64,000 nucleotides of DNA from JAGQPD01 sp020426865 (GTDB lineage: Bacteria > Planctomycetota > Planctomycetia > Pirellulales > Pirellulaceae): positions 186,001 to 250,000 of the forward strand of contig JAWKTN010000006.1 in assembly GCA_041399065.1 (NCBI GenBank), given 5' to 3'. Positions 26,326 to 35,610 of the stretch are shown here, one piece after another; position 1 is the first letter of the stretch; the number at the start of each line of letters is the position of its first letter. The position numbers and the translations under genes are program-made. The notes below the pieces were generated by a model that did not search any database, was not told the origin of the DNA, and worked only from the letters and a program-made list of their open reading frames with translations.

Positions 26326-26382
26326 AAGTCAGTAGGCGGACGAAGCGGGACACGGCCAGCAAGACCACGGAGGGTATCGACG

Positions 26383-26739
26383 ATGAGAAGCGTCCTGATT
26401 GGGATGGGTGGCGGTTTGTTGATCGCCTGGGCATGGATGGCGGTTGGCACGATCTCGAGCGACGCCTACGGACAGAGAGCAGCAGCGACGCCCCAGCATG
26501 AGTTGGGGGCCGACGGCGAGCATTTGCTGGCGCTGTCTTGTGTGACGAGCACGAATGTGCAACAGATCGTGTTGATTGACAAGCAGCGGCGGGTGTTGAG
26601 TGTCTACCACGTGGAGTCGCAGAGTGGCGCGATTGCGTTGAAGAGCGTCCGCAATTGCAGCGGTGACATGTTGATGGACGAGTTTAACACGTCGGAGCCC
26701 AAGCCGCAGGAAATACGCGCTGTATTAGAACAACGATAG
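26383..26739 (+). CDS. Small secreted protein of unknown function
   Basis: A 118-residue protein with a signal peptide or N-terminal anchor (about 1-28, hydrophobic core LIGMGGGLLIAWAWMAVG, then SSDAYGQ). The mature part has two short strand-rich segments, QIVLIDKQRRVLSVYHVE and GAIALKSVRNCSGD, and a C-terminal EIRAVLEQR. A good GGAGG site precedes ATG 26383. No family was recognised. It lies 59 bp before the membrane-anchored HTH gene on the same strand and may share its transcript. Confidence 0.7.
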   Translation: MRSVLIGMGGGLLIAWAWMAVGTISSDAYGQRAAATPQHELGADGEHLLALSCVTSTNVQQIVLIDKQRRVLSVYHVESQSGAIALKSVRNCSGDMLMDEFNTSEPKPQEIRAVLEQR

Positions 26740-26798
26740 GGTCACCGGGCGGAGCTGTGCTTCTACCGGGTGACGGAGAAGCATCAGGGAGCCCGTTG

Positions 26799-28187
26799 AT
26801 GGCGAATTTGATCGAGTTGAAGGAAGCGGCCTCGCTTTTGGGGGTTAGCCCGGAGCGATTGGTGGAATTGATTAGCCGCAAGGAGGTCTTTGGATACCGC
26901 GACGGGTCGACGTGGAAGTTCAAAGAGACGGAGCTAGAACGGTATGCCTCTCAATTGGGATACAAGTTAGGCGAAGCGCCTGCGGGTGGAGTTGTTGGTC
27001 CTGGCGATTCCGTCGATTCGGACTTGGACGAATTGGTCGACGTCAGCGACATGGAATTGGATGCCGATGAGGCTGGCACGGGCTCGATCCTCGTTAGCGA
27101 AGCCGAGTTGGGTGGCCCTGCCAGCACGGGCATGGGCAGCACAATTATCGGCGAAGACGATTTGTCACTGGACGACGGGTCGGCGGCCGCGGACAGCGAG
27201 ATTAAGCTTGCGGGTTCGGAAACCGGCAGCGATCTGCGGCTTTCAGCTAGTGACAGTGAAGTGTCTGTTGGCGGTGGAAGCGACCTGCAAGTCGGCGGTA
27301 GCGGTAGTGAATTGCAGTTGGCCGCCAGTTCCGACGTGCTGGGCGGCAGCGGAAGTATATCACTAAGCAGCGATACGGCTGACAACATCGGTGGTGGCGA
27401 TGATGACGATCTGATCCTAGGTGGTGACACAATTAAGGCTCCGTCGGCGAGCCCGAGTCTCTCGGACGAATTTGATCTGGACTTGGGTGGCAGCGACGTC
27501 AAGTTAGGATCGTCGCTCGATTTGGACGATGACGATGCGGATGTCACGGTCACCGGCCCGGAAACTGGTTCGGGCAGCGACGTGACTTTGGGTGCCGCCG
27601 ACAGTGGCATTAGCCTCTCCAACCCGTCCGATAGCGGCATCAATCTTTCCAATCCTTCCGAAAGCGGCCTGTCGCTTGATATCGGATCCGGGTTGGGCTC
27701 AGGCGTGGAATCGTTGGAGCTGGGCGAAGACGACGACGAAGTTGTCTTGCTGGGAGATGATGACGACGACCTGGAGGCCCCCACCGAGTTGCGTGCCGAC
27801 GATGAATTCTTGTTGGAACCCGTCGACGCCGCGGCCGGCGAAGAGGCCGATAGCGGATCGCAAGTGATCGCCCTGGATGCCGACGAATTCGAAGCCGATG
27901 AGAGTTCGCTGGTCGATGATGTCGTGGCAGAACCGATCATGGATGGTGACGCCGATTTCGGTGGAATTGCCGAACCCGCCCCGGTTGCCACCAGCGCGAC
28001 GCGAGCGGCTGCGATGTCGGCGCCCGCCAATTTCTCGCTCGGTGTCGTCCTCTCGCTGATGGGCGTCGTGTTGCTGATGGCCCTCTCCGGGATCATGATT
28101 AGCGATATCGTGCGGAATATGTGGAGTTGGAATGAGTCGTACTCACTTAACAGTTTCCTGATGGACCTGATTATTGGAAAGCGGTAG
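26799..28187 (+). CDS. Membrane-anchored HTH protein with acidic low-complexity linker
   Basis: A 462-residue protein in three parts. Residues 1-50 are an excisionase/MerR-type helix-turn-helix (LIELKEAASLLGVSPERLVE ... RDGSTWKFKETELERYA). Residues about 60-395 are highly acidic and rich in Ser, Gly, Leu and Asp, with motif repeats such as SGISLSNPSD, SGINLSNPSE and SGLSLD. Residues about 412-436 form one membrane helix (FSLGVVLSLMGVVLLMALSG) followed by a short tail. ATG 26799 has AGGGAG seven bases upstream. The DNA-binding head would face the cytoplasm. Its target and trigger are unknown. Confidence 0.8.
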   Translation: MANLIELKEAASLLGVSPERLVELISRKEVFGYRDGSTWKFKETELERYASQLGYKLGEAPAGGVVGPGDSVDSDLDELVDVSDMELDADEAGTGSILVSEAELGGPASTGMGSTIIGEDDLSLDDGSAAADSEIKLAGSETGSDLRLSASDSEVSVGGGSDLQVGGSGSELQLAASSDVLGGSGSISLSSDTADNIGGGDDDDLILGGDTIKAPSASPSLSDEFDLDLGGSDVKLGSSLDLDDDDADVTVTGPETGSGSDVTLGAADSGISLSNPSDSGINLSNPSESGLSLDIGSGLGSGVESLELGEDDDEVVLLGDDDDDLEAPTELRADDEFLLEPVDAAAGEEADSGSQVIALDADEFEADESSLVDDVVAEPIMDGDADFGGIAEPAPVATSATRAAAMSAPANFSLGVVLSLMGVVLLMALSGIMISDIVRNMWSWNESYSLNSFLMDLIIGKR

Positions 28188-28591
28188 CCAAAAGTCCCCC
28201 GGCTGTCCCAGCCGTATCAAAAGTCCCTCGGCTGTCCCAGCCGTACCTCCGCCCCTTGAAACCAAGCGATTCATTAAGCACATCAGCACAGCCGTGGCCA
28301 TGGGTTGCGGGCTTGTGACCGCATCGATCCAGGCCCGATGGCCGGCCGTCAGCCGCGTTCAGGCCGGGGGCAGCTACGGTACCAACTTGGCCAATTCCTC
28401 CCTATAATGGACCAAGACGAGGCCGATCGACTGCGACGTCAACCTAGGTGGGGGATGACACCCAGGGCGGTCTCTTTTGCAACAGCTTACCGTACCAACC
28501 TGCCTTACATCGGTGGCCTGTTTTGTCACGGATGACTGAATAAACTCGGTAAATCTATTTCCCACAGGGTGGAAACCCACGGCGGCCTTTG
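28188..28591. other. Intergenic region with palindromic repeats
   Basis: About 400 bp with no credible gene. It begins with two 28-bp tandem repeats carrying palindromes (28189-28245). A TATAAT occurs at about 28403 without a good -35. A small hairpin GGGT-ggaa-ACCC lies at about 28567-28578, close to the next start codon. Confidence 0.5.
28189..28245. repeat. Two tandem 28-bp units containing CGGCTGTCCCAGCCG
   Basis: Units at 28189-28216 and 28218-28245 differ at one position. Each ends in the palindrome CGGCTGTCCCAGCCG (28200-28214, 28229-28243). A close variant occurs on the opposite strand at about 50.0 kb, indicating a dispersed palindromic family. Confidence 0.8.
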
Positions 28592-29779
28592 ATGAGTACT
28601 TTGGAAGTCAATTTCACGCGATGGTGGGTTGCCACTGTGCCGGTCTTAAGCCTGGCTATGGTGTGCGTGACCGGATGTCACGATGATCCGATCCGAGTCT
28701 ACGACGCGCCGCGGCACGCCGCCGATGGCGGCTCGCTGACGTCGTCGTCAAACGCGGTGCCGTCAAGCGCGGTGCCGGCCGAGCCGACCGATCGGATGTT
28801 GGCGGCGGTGGTACCGCATGAGGGGACGGCCTGGTTCTTCAAAGTGACTGGGCCGATTGGGGCGATGGAGGGGCACGCGAGTGAGTTTCGCGAGTTTGTG
28901 GAATCGTTGAAGTTTGGCGAAGGGGGATCCGACGCCGTGCCGACGTGGTCATTACCGGAGGCTTGGAACAATGTGCCCAACACGTCCTCCATGCGTGAAG
29001 CGACGATAGCCGTGGGGGATCACAGCCCGCCGCTGGACCTTTCCGTGACGCGGTTGGCCATCGGAGGCGATTCTTACGCAGCATATCTGTTGATGAATGT
29101 CAATCGATGGCGTAACCAGATGAGTTTGCCTCCGCTGGATGCGGAGGGCCTGAAACGGGAGACGACGGTCATTGATCTCTCTGGGGATGAGGCGACGCTT
29201 GTCGACTTGCTGGGAGTCTTCGATCAGGGGATGCGGCCGCCGTTTGCGGGTGGAATGTCGGGGGCAGCCAGTGGTGCCTTGCCGGACGGGCATCCTCCAA
29301 TCGGACCGGTCGCCCCACCGTCTTCCGGTGCGCCAACGACAACGACTCCGCGCGATGGTGCGAAGCTGCCATTTGTATATGAAATGCCGGAGCCATGGCG
29401 GAAGGCAACTAACATAACCATGTCAGTGTTGACACTGGAAGTCGTGGATGGTTCACAGCGAATCGTGATAACGGTGACACCGGCCGGCGGCGATCTTCGC
29501 GGCAACATCGACCGCTGGCGCGGCCAGATTGGGTTGGCCGACGCGACGGACGAACAGTGGAAATCGTCGACGGAACCGATCTCGCTGCAGAACTCCGTGA
29601 TTGGAACGTACGTGCGTTTGGATAATCCAGCTGCGGAACCGAGTCCGCAGAGCATCCATGGAGCAATTGTTTCGCACTCGGGAGCAACCTGGTTCATCAA
29701 GCTGAAAGGCGATCTCGATTTGGCGACCCGTGAAAGTGACAACTTCAAACGGTTCGTTTCCTCCATGTCCTTTCAGTAA
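28592..29779 (+). CDS. Predicted lipoprotein with internal duplication
   Basis: A 395-residue protein. The signal peptide ends in a lipobox (VCVTGC, Cys at about residue 29). Two related halves can be aligned: WFFKVTGPIGAMEGHASEF and, at the C-terminus, WFIKLKGDLDLATRESDNF; also LPEAWNN...NVNRWRNQM against MPEPWRK...NIDRWRGQI. The repeats are separated by a Pro/Ala/Thr linker (about 220-265). It ends 33 bp before the ResB-CcsA gene, so it may assist cytochrome c maturation at the outer face of the membrane. No named domain was recognised. Confidence 0.72.
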   Translation: MSTLEVNFTRWWVATVPVLSLAMVCVTGCHDDPIRVYDAPRHAADGGSLTSSSNAVPSSAVPAEPTDRMLAAVVPHEGTAWFFKVTGPIGAMEGHASEFREFVESLKFGEGGSDAVPTWSLPEAWNNVPNTSSMREATIAVGDHSPPLDLSVTRLAIGGDSYAAYLLMNVNRWRNQMSLPPLDAEGLKRETTVIDLSGDEATLVDLLGVFDQGMRPPFAGGMSGAASGALPDGHPPIGPVAPPSSGAPTTTTPRDGAKLPFVYEMPEPWRKATNITMSVLTLEVVDGSQRIVITVTPAGGDLRGNIDRWRGQIGLADATDEQWKSSTEPISLQNSVIGTYVRLDNPAAEPSPQSIHGAIVSHSGATWFIKLKGDLDLATRESDNFKRFVSSMSFQ

Positions 29780-29812
29780 CTCACATTAGAGGTCATCGAT
29801 AAGGCGTTCAAT

Positions 29813-32800
29813 ATGGCCAGCGATATGGTGTCGTCTTCAACGGTTCTAGGTGAAACGGCTATTCGGGAAAAAACACGGACGCGTGCGGTGTCCCCCGTGC
29901 GGGCGGCATTGCAGGCGATGGCTTCGCTGAAGTTGACCGTGGTGTTGTTCGCGCTGGCCGTGATCCTGATCTTTGCCGGAACGTTGGCTCAGGCTGAACT
30001 CAATATGTGGGAGGTAATGAGCCAGTACTTTCGGGGCCCGATTGCGTGGATTGACCTGAATGTGTTTTTCCCGGAGGCATTCTTCCCGGGTTTACCTACG
30101 GTTCCGGGGACGATTCCGTTTCCCGGAGGGCTGACGATCGGCGTGTTGATGGCGGTCAACCTGCTGGCCGCGCACACGGTCCGTTTCAAGGTGCAAGCAC
30201 GTGGTACCCAGTTATGGATCGGTGTCGCCGTGATTGCGTTGGGCGTATGTGTTACCTACCTGGTGGTGGCGGCCGGCAGCAATCCCGATGGTTTTCAGGG
30301 GGAACCGATTGTCCCGTATGCGACGATTTGGCAACTGTTTCGTTTCTCCGCCGGAGCGATCGTCACGTTGGGACTGGTCGGTTGGCTGTTGGCCAAGCGT
30401 CCGTCACTGTCGATTCCAGCGCAACGTGCCACGTGGACACTGGTCGGCATGTCGACCGTGGCGTCGGCGGCACTGATGGTATGGGGTGCCAACAGTCCTT
30501 TCGGTGATTCCTCGATGCGCATTTTGTGGCAGTTGTTACAGGGTACGTTTGCCGGTGTTGTGCTCCTGATCGGTTGCTATTTCGTCTTTCACAAGCGCGC
30601 CGGGATCGTGCTCACGCATGGCGGAATCATGCTGATGATGTTCAGCGAGTTGCTGGTGGGACAGACGGCCGTGGAAGAGATGATCACGTTTGAGGAAGGG
30701 CAATCGGTAAGGTTCGCACGCGACATGCGCGAGTTGGAATTGGCGATTGTCGACCGTTCGGACAGCGCGTCGGATCACGTTATTGCCGTTCCCATGTCAC
30801 GGTTGCTGCGGGAGGAGGAACTGAGTGCTGAAAACTTGCCATTCGATCTTCAGTTGATCGACTTCTACAAAAATTCGACGTTAGTACCGGCGACGGGATC
30901 GAGCAAGGCGAATCCAGCGACGGCAGGGAGCGGGTTGGAGCAGGTGGCGGAGGAATTGTCAGCGGCGACCGGGGCCAGTAGCGATGGGCAGGACGTCGCC
31001 AGTGCCTACATCCGCATCCACCCCAAAGCGGGCTCGGAGAAGGATAGTGTACATTTGTTCAGTCAGTGGTTAGGGGATGGCGAGCTGTTGATGCCGGGGG
31101 TGCATCGGAGTGTACCGGAGCGCGTGGTGGTGGGGGACCGCGAGTACGAGGTGTCGCTGCGGTTCAAGCGGACCTACAAGGATTATTCGCTGACGTTGTT
31201 GGATGTCGAAGCGACGAACTATCTGGGAACGCAGATGGCGAAATCCTATGAATCGCACGTGAAGCTGGACGATCCGGAGCGCGGGATCGTCCGCGATCGT
31301 AAGATTTGGATGAACAATCCGCTGCGGTATGCGGGGGAGACGTTTTATCAGTCCAGTTATGGGGTGTTGCCGAGCGGAAAGGAGTTTTCTGCGTTGCAGG
31401 TCGTGACCAATCAGGGTTGGATGATTCCTTATGTGGCGTGCATGTTGGTTTCGGTCGGGTTGTTTGCCCATTTCATGCAGGTCCTCGTGCGATTTCTCAA
31501 CCGCAAGCTGGCACCTGACAGTTCGTCGACATCCGTGGCGGGACACGAAGAGGCGGTCAGTGGCGGGAGCAAGAGGCGACGGCGTGGCCGTCGTGATGCG
31601 GCGTTGCCCAAGGACGAGCCCGGAGTGGGATGGACTGGGTGGGTGTTTCCCTTGGCGATGCTATTGTTGATGGTGATCTGGTTGGGGGGGAAGGTCAGGC
31701 CCAAGCCGGAAATGAAAGAGGGGATGGACTTGGCAGCGTTTGGTCGGTTGCCGGTGGTTCATGAAGGGCGGACCAAGCCGATGGATTCCTTGGCGCGGGT
31801 CAGTTTGCGAATCCTCTCCAACCGCGATTATTATGTCGATCCGCCGAAGGATGAGGGAGAGACCAAGAAGCTATTTGCGGGACGACCAAAAAAACACCCG
31901 GCGATTGAGTGGCTGCTGGACACAATTTCCCAAGCAAAGGGGTACGCTTCGCATCGCGTCATCAAGATTGACAATCGCGAGGTGCAGGAACTGTTCGGGC
32001 TCAAGCCACGATTTGGTGGCAGGTACTCGCTGGCGGAACTATCACCGAAGATTGGCGAGTTTGAGGCGGAGATACAGAAACTGCCGCGCGAGGCGGACAG
32101 GAGTTATGCGTTCGGCAAGATGGACACTTTTCAGCTTAAGCTGGTGGAATTGGATCGTCGTCTCCGGTACTTGCTCGTATTGCAGCGGGCGTTTCAACCG
32201 TACCCGTTTGAGACGATGACGCCGCAAGGAGACACGGACGAGGAGTTGCAGGCATCACGAATGGAGCTGGCGTCGCGGTTGATGCAGGAGATTCGCGAGA
32301 TACCGTCGCTACACCGCAGCCTGATGCAGGCACAACCACCGTTGGTCGTACCGGAGCGAGGGGAGGGGGACCAGTTGGAATGGCTGCCGTACGCGATTTC
32401 CGTCGATCGCGCGACGGTCGATCGAATGGTCGGGGGCGACGGACTTGATCCGCTCGTTGTCTCTTGGGTGTCGATGTTGCACTCGTACGACCAGGGGGAC
32501 GCGTCGGACTTCAATAAGGAGGTGGAGAGTTACCGCAAACTTGTTGCGGAACGTACTGCCAGTTCGGTCAATTTGCCGAAGGTACAATTCGAGTCACGTT
32601 TCAACCTCTGGCAGCCTTTTTACTTGGCGCTGGTCCTTTATTTGGCTTCCTTTGTGGCGACACTGCTGGGGTGGCTGCGATGGGAGAGTTTCCGCCGCAC
32701 CGCGCTTTTATGGATCCTGTTGGCGTTTGTCGTGCATCTGTTGGCCGTGGGCGCTCGCGTTTACATTTCCGGACGGCCGCCGGTAACGACGCTCTATTCG

Positions 32801-33541
32801 TCGGCGGTCTTTATTGGCTGTGGAGCGGTATTGGCGGGGTTGGTCTTGGAATTGGTTTTCGGCTTGGGAATTGGCAACGCCTTGGCTGGACTTAGTGGGT
32901 TCCTTACGCTACTGATTGCTCATTATCTGTCGGTCGACGGCGACACGTTCACGGTTCTGGTGGCGGTACTGGATACTCAGTTTTGGTTGTCCACGCATGT
33001 GGTGACGGTAACACTAGGCTATGCAGCCACGTTTGTGGCAGGTCTTTTGGCAGTGATGTACATTTTGGCGTCGACGGTCCGGCCCGATTTGCCGGCGGAG
33101 ATTCGCAAGGTGTTTTATCAAGCGACGTATGGCATCGTGTGTTTTGCGATCTTCTTTAGTTTTGTGGGGACGGTGCTGGGTGGGCTGTGGGCGGATGATT
33201 CCTGGGGACGATTCTGGGGTTGGGACCCGAAAGAGAACGGGGCCCTGATGATTGTGCTCTGGAATGCCTTGATCCTTCACGCGCGCTGGGGGGGGCTGGT
33301 CCGTGAACGCGGGTTCGCCGTGCTCTGCGTAATCGGCAATATCGTTACCGGTTGGTCGTGGTTCGGTGTCAACGAATTGGGCGTCGGCAAGCACTCGTAT
33401 GGTTTCACCGAGGGGGTCATGATGTGGCTATTGATCTTCGTAATTAGCCAAATGGCCGTCAGTGCTTTGGGAATCATTCAATCTTGGCTGCATCGCGTGC
33501 CGAAGTCTGAGGTGGCCCGCCAGATTGCCCCGGTGGCATGA
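29813..33541 (+). CDS. ResB-CcsA fusion, cytochrome c maturation (System II)
   Basis: A 1242-residue fusion of the two System II proteins that move haem and attach it to apocytochromes. The N-terminal ResB part has membrane helices near 38-58, 105-125, 140-160, 178-198 and 245-265 and a large extracytoplasmic domain with MNNPLRYAGETFYQSSYG. A soluble region (about 636-925) starting with MDLAAFGRLPVVHEGRTKPM lies between the halves. The CcsA part (about 930-1225) carries the haem-handling WWD-like motif WGWDPKENGALMIVLWN near residue 1135. The substrate set probably includes the cytochrome at 3.5 kb. Confidence 0.9.
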   Translation: MASDMVSSSTVLGETAIREKTRTRAVSPVRAALQAMASLKLTVVLFALAVILIFAGTLAQAELNMWEVMSQYFRGPIAWIDLNVFFPEAFFPGLPTVPGTIPFPGGLTIGVLMAVNLLAAHTVRFKVQARGTQLWIGVAVIALGVCVTYLVVAAGSNPDGFQGEPIVPYATIWQLFRFSAGAIVTLGLVGWLLAKRPSLSIPAQRATWTLVGMSTVASAALMVWGANSPFGDSSMRILWQLLQGTFAGVVLLIGCYFVFHKRAGIVLTHGGIMLMMFSELLVGQTAVEEMITFEEGQSVRFARDMRELELAIVDRSDSASDHVIAVPMSRLLREEELSAENLPFDLQLIDFYKNSTLVPATGSSKANPATAGSGLEQVAEELSAATGASSDGQDVASAYIRIHPKAGSEKDSVHLFSQWLGDGELLMPGVHRSVPERVVVGDREYEVSLRFKRTYKDYSLTLLDVEATNYLGTQMAKSYESHVKLDDPERGIVRDRKIWMNNPLRYAGETFYQSSYGVLPSGKEFSALQVVTNQGWMIPYVACMLVSVGLFAHFMQVLVRFLNRKLAPDSSSTSVAGHEEAVSGGSKRRRRGRRDAALPKDEPGVGWTGWVFPLAMLLLMVIWLGGKVRPKPEMKEGMDLAAFGRLPVVHEGRTKPMDSLARVSLRILSNRDYYVDPPKDEGETKKLFAGRPKKHPAIEWLLDTISQAKGYASHRVIKIDNREVQELFGLKPRFGGRYSLAELSPKIGEFEAEIQKLPREADRSYAFGKMDTFQLKLVELDRRLRYLLVLQRAFQPYPFETMTPQGDTDEELQASRMELASRLMQEIREIPSLHRSLMQAQPPLVVPERGEGDQLEWLPYAISVDRATVDRMVGGDGLDPLVVSWVSMLHSYDQGDASDFNKEVESYRKLVAERTASSVNLPKVQFESRFNLWQPFYLALVLYLASFVATLLGWLRWESFRRTALLWILLAFVVHLLAVGARVYISGRPPVTTLYSSAVFIGCGAVLAGLVLELVFGLGIGNALAGLSGFLTLLIAHYLSVDGDTFTVLVAVLDTQFWLSTHVVTVTLGYAATFVAGLLAVMYILASTVRPDLPAEIRKVFYQATYGIVCFAIFFSFVGTVLGGLWADDSWGRFWGWDPKENGALMIVLWNALILHARWGGLVRERGFAVLCVIGNIVTGWSWFGVNELGVGKHSYGFTEGVMMWLLIFVISQMAVSALGIIQSWLHRVPKSEVARQIAPVA

Positions 33542-33582
33542 TCGGCTACTTTGACATGGATGGAAGGTAAGGAGTGCTCGCT

Positions 33583-34116
33583 ATGCAGGAAACGTCTGGA
33601 TATTCGCCGGTCCCGAATGATTCACAACCCAGGCGTTCGAGCGGCCTTGGCGTGCTGATGTGGGTTGTTGGCGGTGGCTTTCTGTTGGTAGTAGTGATGT
33701 GCGCTGGATTTATCGGTTTTGCAGTCTACGTCGGGGCCAACGGGCCGGAGACGTCGGTTTATGTCGGCAATCAGGTACCCGCGAAGTTTCTCGATGTCGC
33801 TCGCGAAGTTGACGCATTGGACGATGACGAAACGGTGCTCTATTTCTACTCCGACGCGCTAACCGACATCAGGAAAGGCTTCTATTTTGTCAGTGACAAA
33901 CGCGTGGTCATCTATCGTCAAGATGGTTCCGGGGCGCCATTGACGACAGCCACCTTTGATCAGATCGCGGACGTTGAATTAGCGCGGGACACTTCCTTTT
34001 TGACCGACAGTCAGATCACATTGCAGCTGAAGTCCGGGGCTCCGGTGGCGTTTCCCGTGTCGAGCGAATACGATCGCGACGAAGATTTTTGCGAAGCGAT
34101 TCGATCCCGGATGTAA
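33583..34116 (+). CDS. Membrane protein with PH-like C-terminal domain
   Basis: A 177-residue protein. ATG 33583 has AAGGAG about eight bases upstream. Residues 1-22 are polar, 23-50 form one membrane helix (LGVLMWVVGGGFLLVVVMCA), and the rest is a soluble domain. Strand-rich sequence GFYFVSDKRVVIYRQDGSG, FDQIADVELARD and SQITLQLKSG suggests a bacterial PH-like fold (DUF/bPH type), in which a surface-anchored domain senses lipid or protein. No function was recognised. It follows ResB-CcsA by 41 bp. Confidence 0.65.
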   Translation: MQETSGYSPVPNDSQPRRSSGLGVLMWVVGGGFLLVVVMCAGFIGFAVYVGANGPETSVYVGNQVPAKFLDVAREVDALDDDETVLYFYSDALTDIRKGFYFVSDKRVVIYRQDGSGAPLTTATFDQIADVELARDTSFLTDSQITLQLKSGAPVAFPVSSEYDRDEDFCEAIRSRM

Positions 34117-34531
34117 CGTTCATGTCACGCTTTTAGACGTCTCGAGCCAAGACCAAGATTTGGAAGCGTACGAATGGCATGGGGGGGCGAATCCATGGGC
34201 CAATTCGTCAATACGTTCATGGCACCCCCTTGGCGTTCAAGGCGATCATGACGATCCCACGTCCGTCTGCCTTCTCGGCTCTCCAGAAGGGGTTTGACGG
34301 ACAGTGTCCGTGCTTTCAGCGGCATTACACGAAGGACTCATAGCACGGGCCGCGGCATTCGCTGAACAACCGAACGCACTCGGTCGCTTCAACCGACGCG
34401 CGCAGCTCGCCGGCCAACTGGGTAAGGTCACGCCCGCCTGTGTTACGCGCTGCCGGGCGGAGAAAGGAAGCTACGAAGCCGCATCGGTCTTATACATCGC
34501 CGTCAACCACGACTACGAAGTTTTCCCAAAC
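34117..34531. other. Intergenic region, nothing recognised
   Basis: About 415 bp between the PH-like gene and the HNH nuclease gene. A 111-codon open frame from 34304 on the plus strand has no Shine-Dalgarno, resembles no family I know and runs into the HNH gene in antisense. The composition changes here towards the accessory region. Confidence 0.4.
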
Positions 34532-35125
34532 TCAATAGCTTCGAGGCAGTTGGCCTCTCTGCTGTTTAGCGTGCCAACTGAATTCGATACCTTCGGGACG
34601 AGAATTGCTGGGAGGTCGCAGACGCCCAAGATCGGGTAAGTCCTCAGGGAAACCGGTCAATTGCTGATATAGGACAACATCACGTTTATTTGCCAAATCG
34701 ACAATCGGCATCCACATCACACGCCAGCGTCGCAGCGCAGGTGAATTTAGATCGATTTGCTCAATGAGCCGTTTTGCATCGAGGCTATCACTGGAAAGTA
34801 GCCCATCTGGCAAGACGACTACGACATTAGACGACAGAATTGTCAGTGGATCATCGATCGGCTGATCAAGCTTGGCTGAATTGCAGCGTCTGCAAGCGTA
34901 GACAAGATTGAAATAGTCGAGCGTGCGCTCCGGTGCCAGCGATTTTGGTTCGAAATGGTCCAACTCAAACTCACCGGTGACCTGCCCCCACATTTCGCGT
35001 TTCAGGCAGTAGACGCAACGAAAAGTGAATTCGTCGCGCAGCCACGGGCGAAATGACTCGTGCGTCAAGTATCCTGCCGGCCCGTGGGTTCGTTCCAATG
35101 GCGGTTCCGGATACTCAAATATCAC
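34532..35125 (-). CDS. HNH endonuclease
   Basis: A 197-residue HNH nuclease. RCVYCLKRE and YACRRCN supply the two CxxC pairs of the structural zinc, and FELDHFEPKS between them holds the catalytic Asp-His. HGPAGYLTHESFRPWLRDEF lies just before and is typical of a free-standing HNH family. The C-terminal 80 residues are helical and unassigned. The start overlaps the previous gene stop by four bases (35122-35125), so it is translationally coupled. It is the last gene of a three-gene minus-strand operon. Possible roles are mobile-element nuclease or defence effector. Confidence 0.82.
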   Translation of the reverse strand: MIFEYPEPPLERTHGPAGYLTHESFRPWLRDEFTFRCVYCLKREMWGQVTGEFELDHFEPKSLAPERTLDYFNLVYACRRCNSAKLDQPIDDPLTILSSNVVVVLPDGLLSSDSLDAKRLIEQIDLNSPALRRWRVMWMPIVDLANKRDVVLYQQLTGFPEDLPDLGRLRPPSNSRPEGIEFSWHAKQQRGQLPRSY

Positions 35126-35610
35126 TGGCCCGATCCAGTCGACTCGGAACCCAAATCGGTGAGATACCGGTGCAACTTCTTTGCACCTTCGAACGGCAGG
35201 TTGGCTTCCGAATCGACGTGTTCACGCATGATTTGCGTCAAACCGGCCAGTTCAAGTCGCTCCTCACGACTGAGTGTCCCTTGAATGTCACCATCAATGA
35301 GTTCAAACCGCCGCTTATTGAGTTCGGCCGACCATTCAGGCATTTTCGACTCATCGGCATGTTCCAACGCGACGCGCCCAAAGAGGCGGATAATCTGATC
35401 ATCGTCGAGACTAGTATCAGATTCAAGGAGAGTCAGCCTCACAGCCCGCATTGCGGCGAGCCTGTAGTCTGGGGTACTCGCATCGGATGGAAGCCCTTGT
35501 GCAGTCTGGGCCATGAAGATTTCGAGGTGCTTAAGGAATTGACGAAACCAGTCGTTCGCACCCTCAGGAAGCGTCCCGGTATTGGGATCAGGCTGCTTCT
35601 TGATGACCAT
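35122..35610 (-). CDS. Unknown helical protein, middle gene of HNH operon
   Basis: A 162-residue, mostly helical and acidic protein with no recognised domain. The segment RRFELIDGDIQGTLSREERL (about 102-121) resembles a pattern common in small planctomycete proteins (RR-ELI-x-G-LS-EE-x-EL). No membrane segment or signal peptide. Its start lies inside the end of the preceding gene (overlap 35588-35610) and its stop overlaps the HNH start, so the three products are probably made in fixed ratios. Confidence 0.6.
   Translation of the reverse strand: MVIKKQPDPNTGTLPEGANDWFRQFLKHLEIFMAQTAQGLPSDASTPDYRLAAMRAVRLTLLESDTSLDDDQIIRLFGRVALEHADESKMPEWSAELNKRRFELIDGDIQGTLSREERLELAGLTQIMREHVDSEANLPFEGAKKLHRYLTDLGSESTGSGQ

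Noticed and set aside
26951..28096. 381-codon minus-strand open frame opposite the membrane-anchored HTH gene
   Set aside because: It is a mirror of the low-complexity acidic coding sequence, is made of Ser/Pro runs and has no ribosome site.
34304..34639. 111-codon plus-strand open frame before the HNH gene
   Set aside because: No Shine-Dalgarno, no recognised family, and its end runs antisense into the HNH gene.
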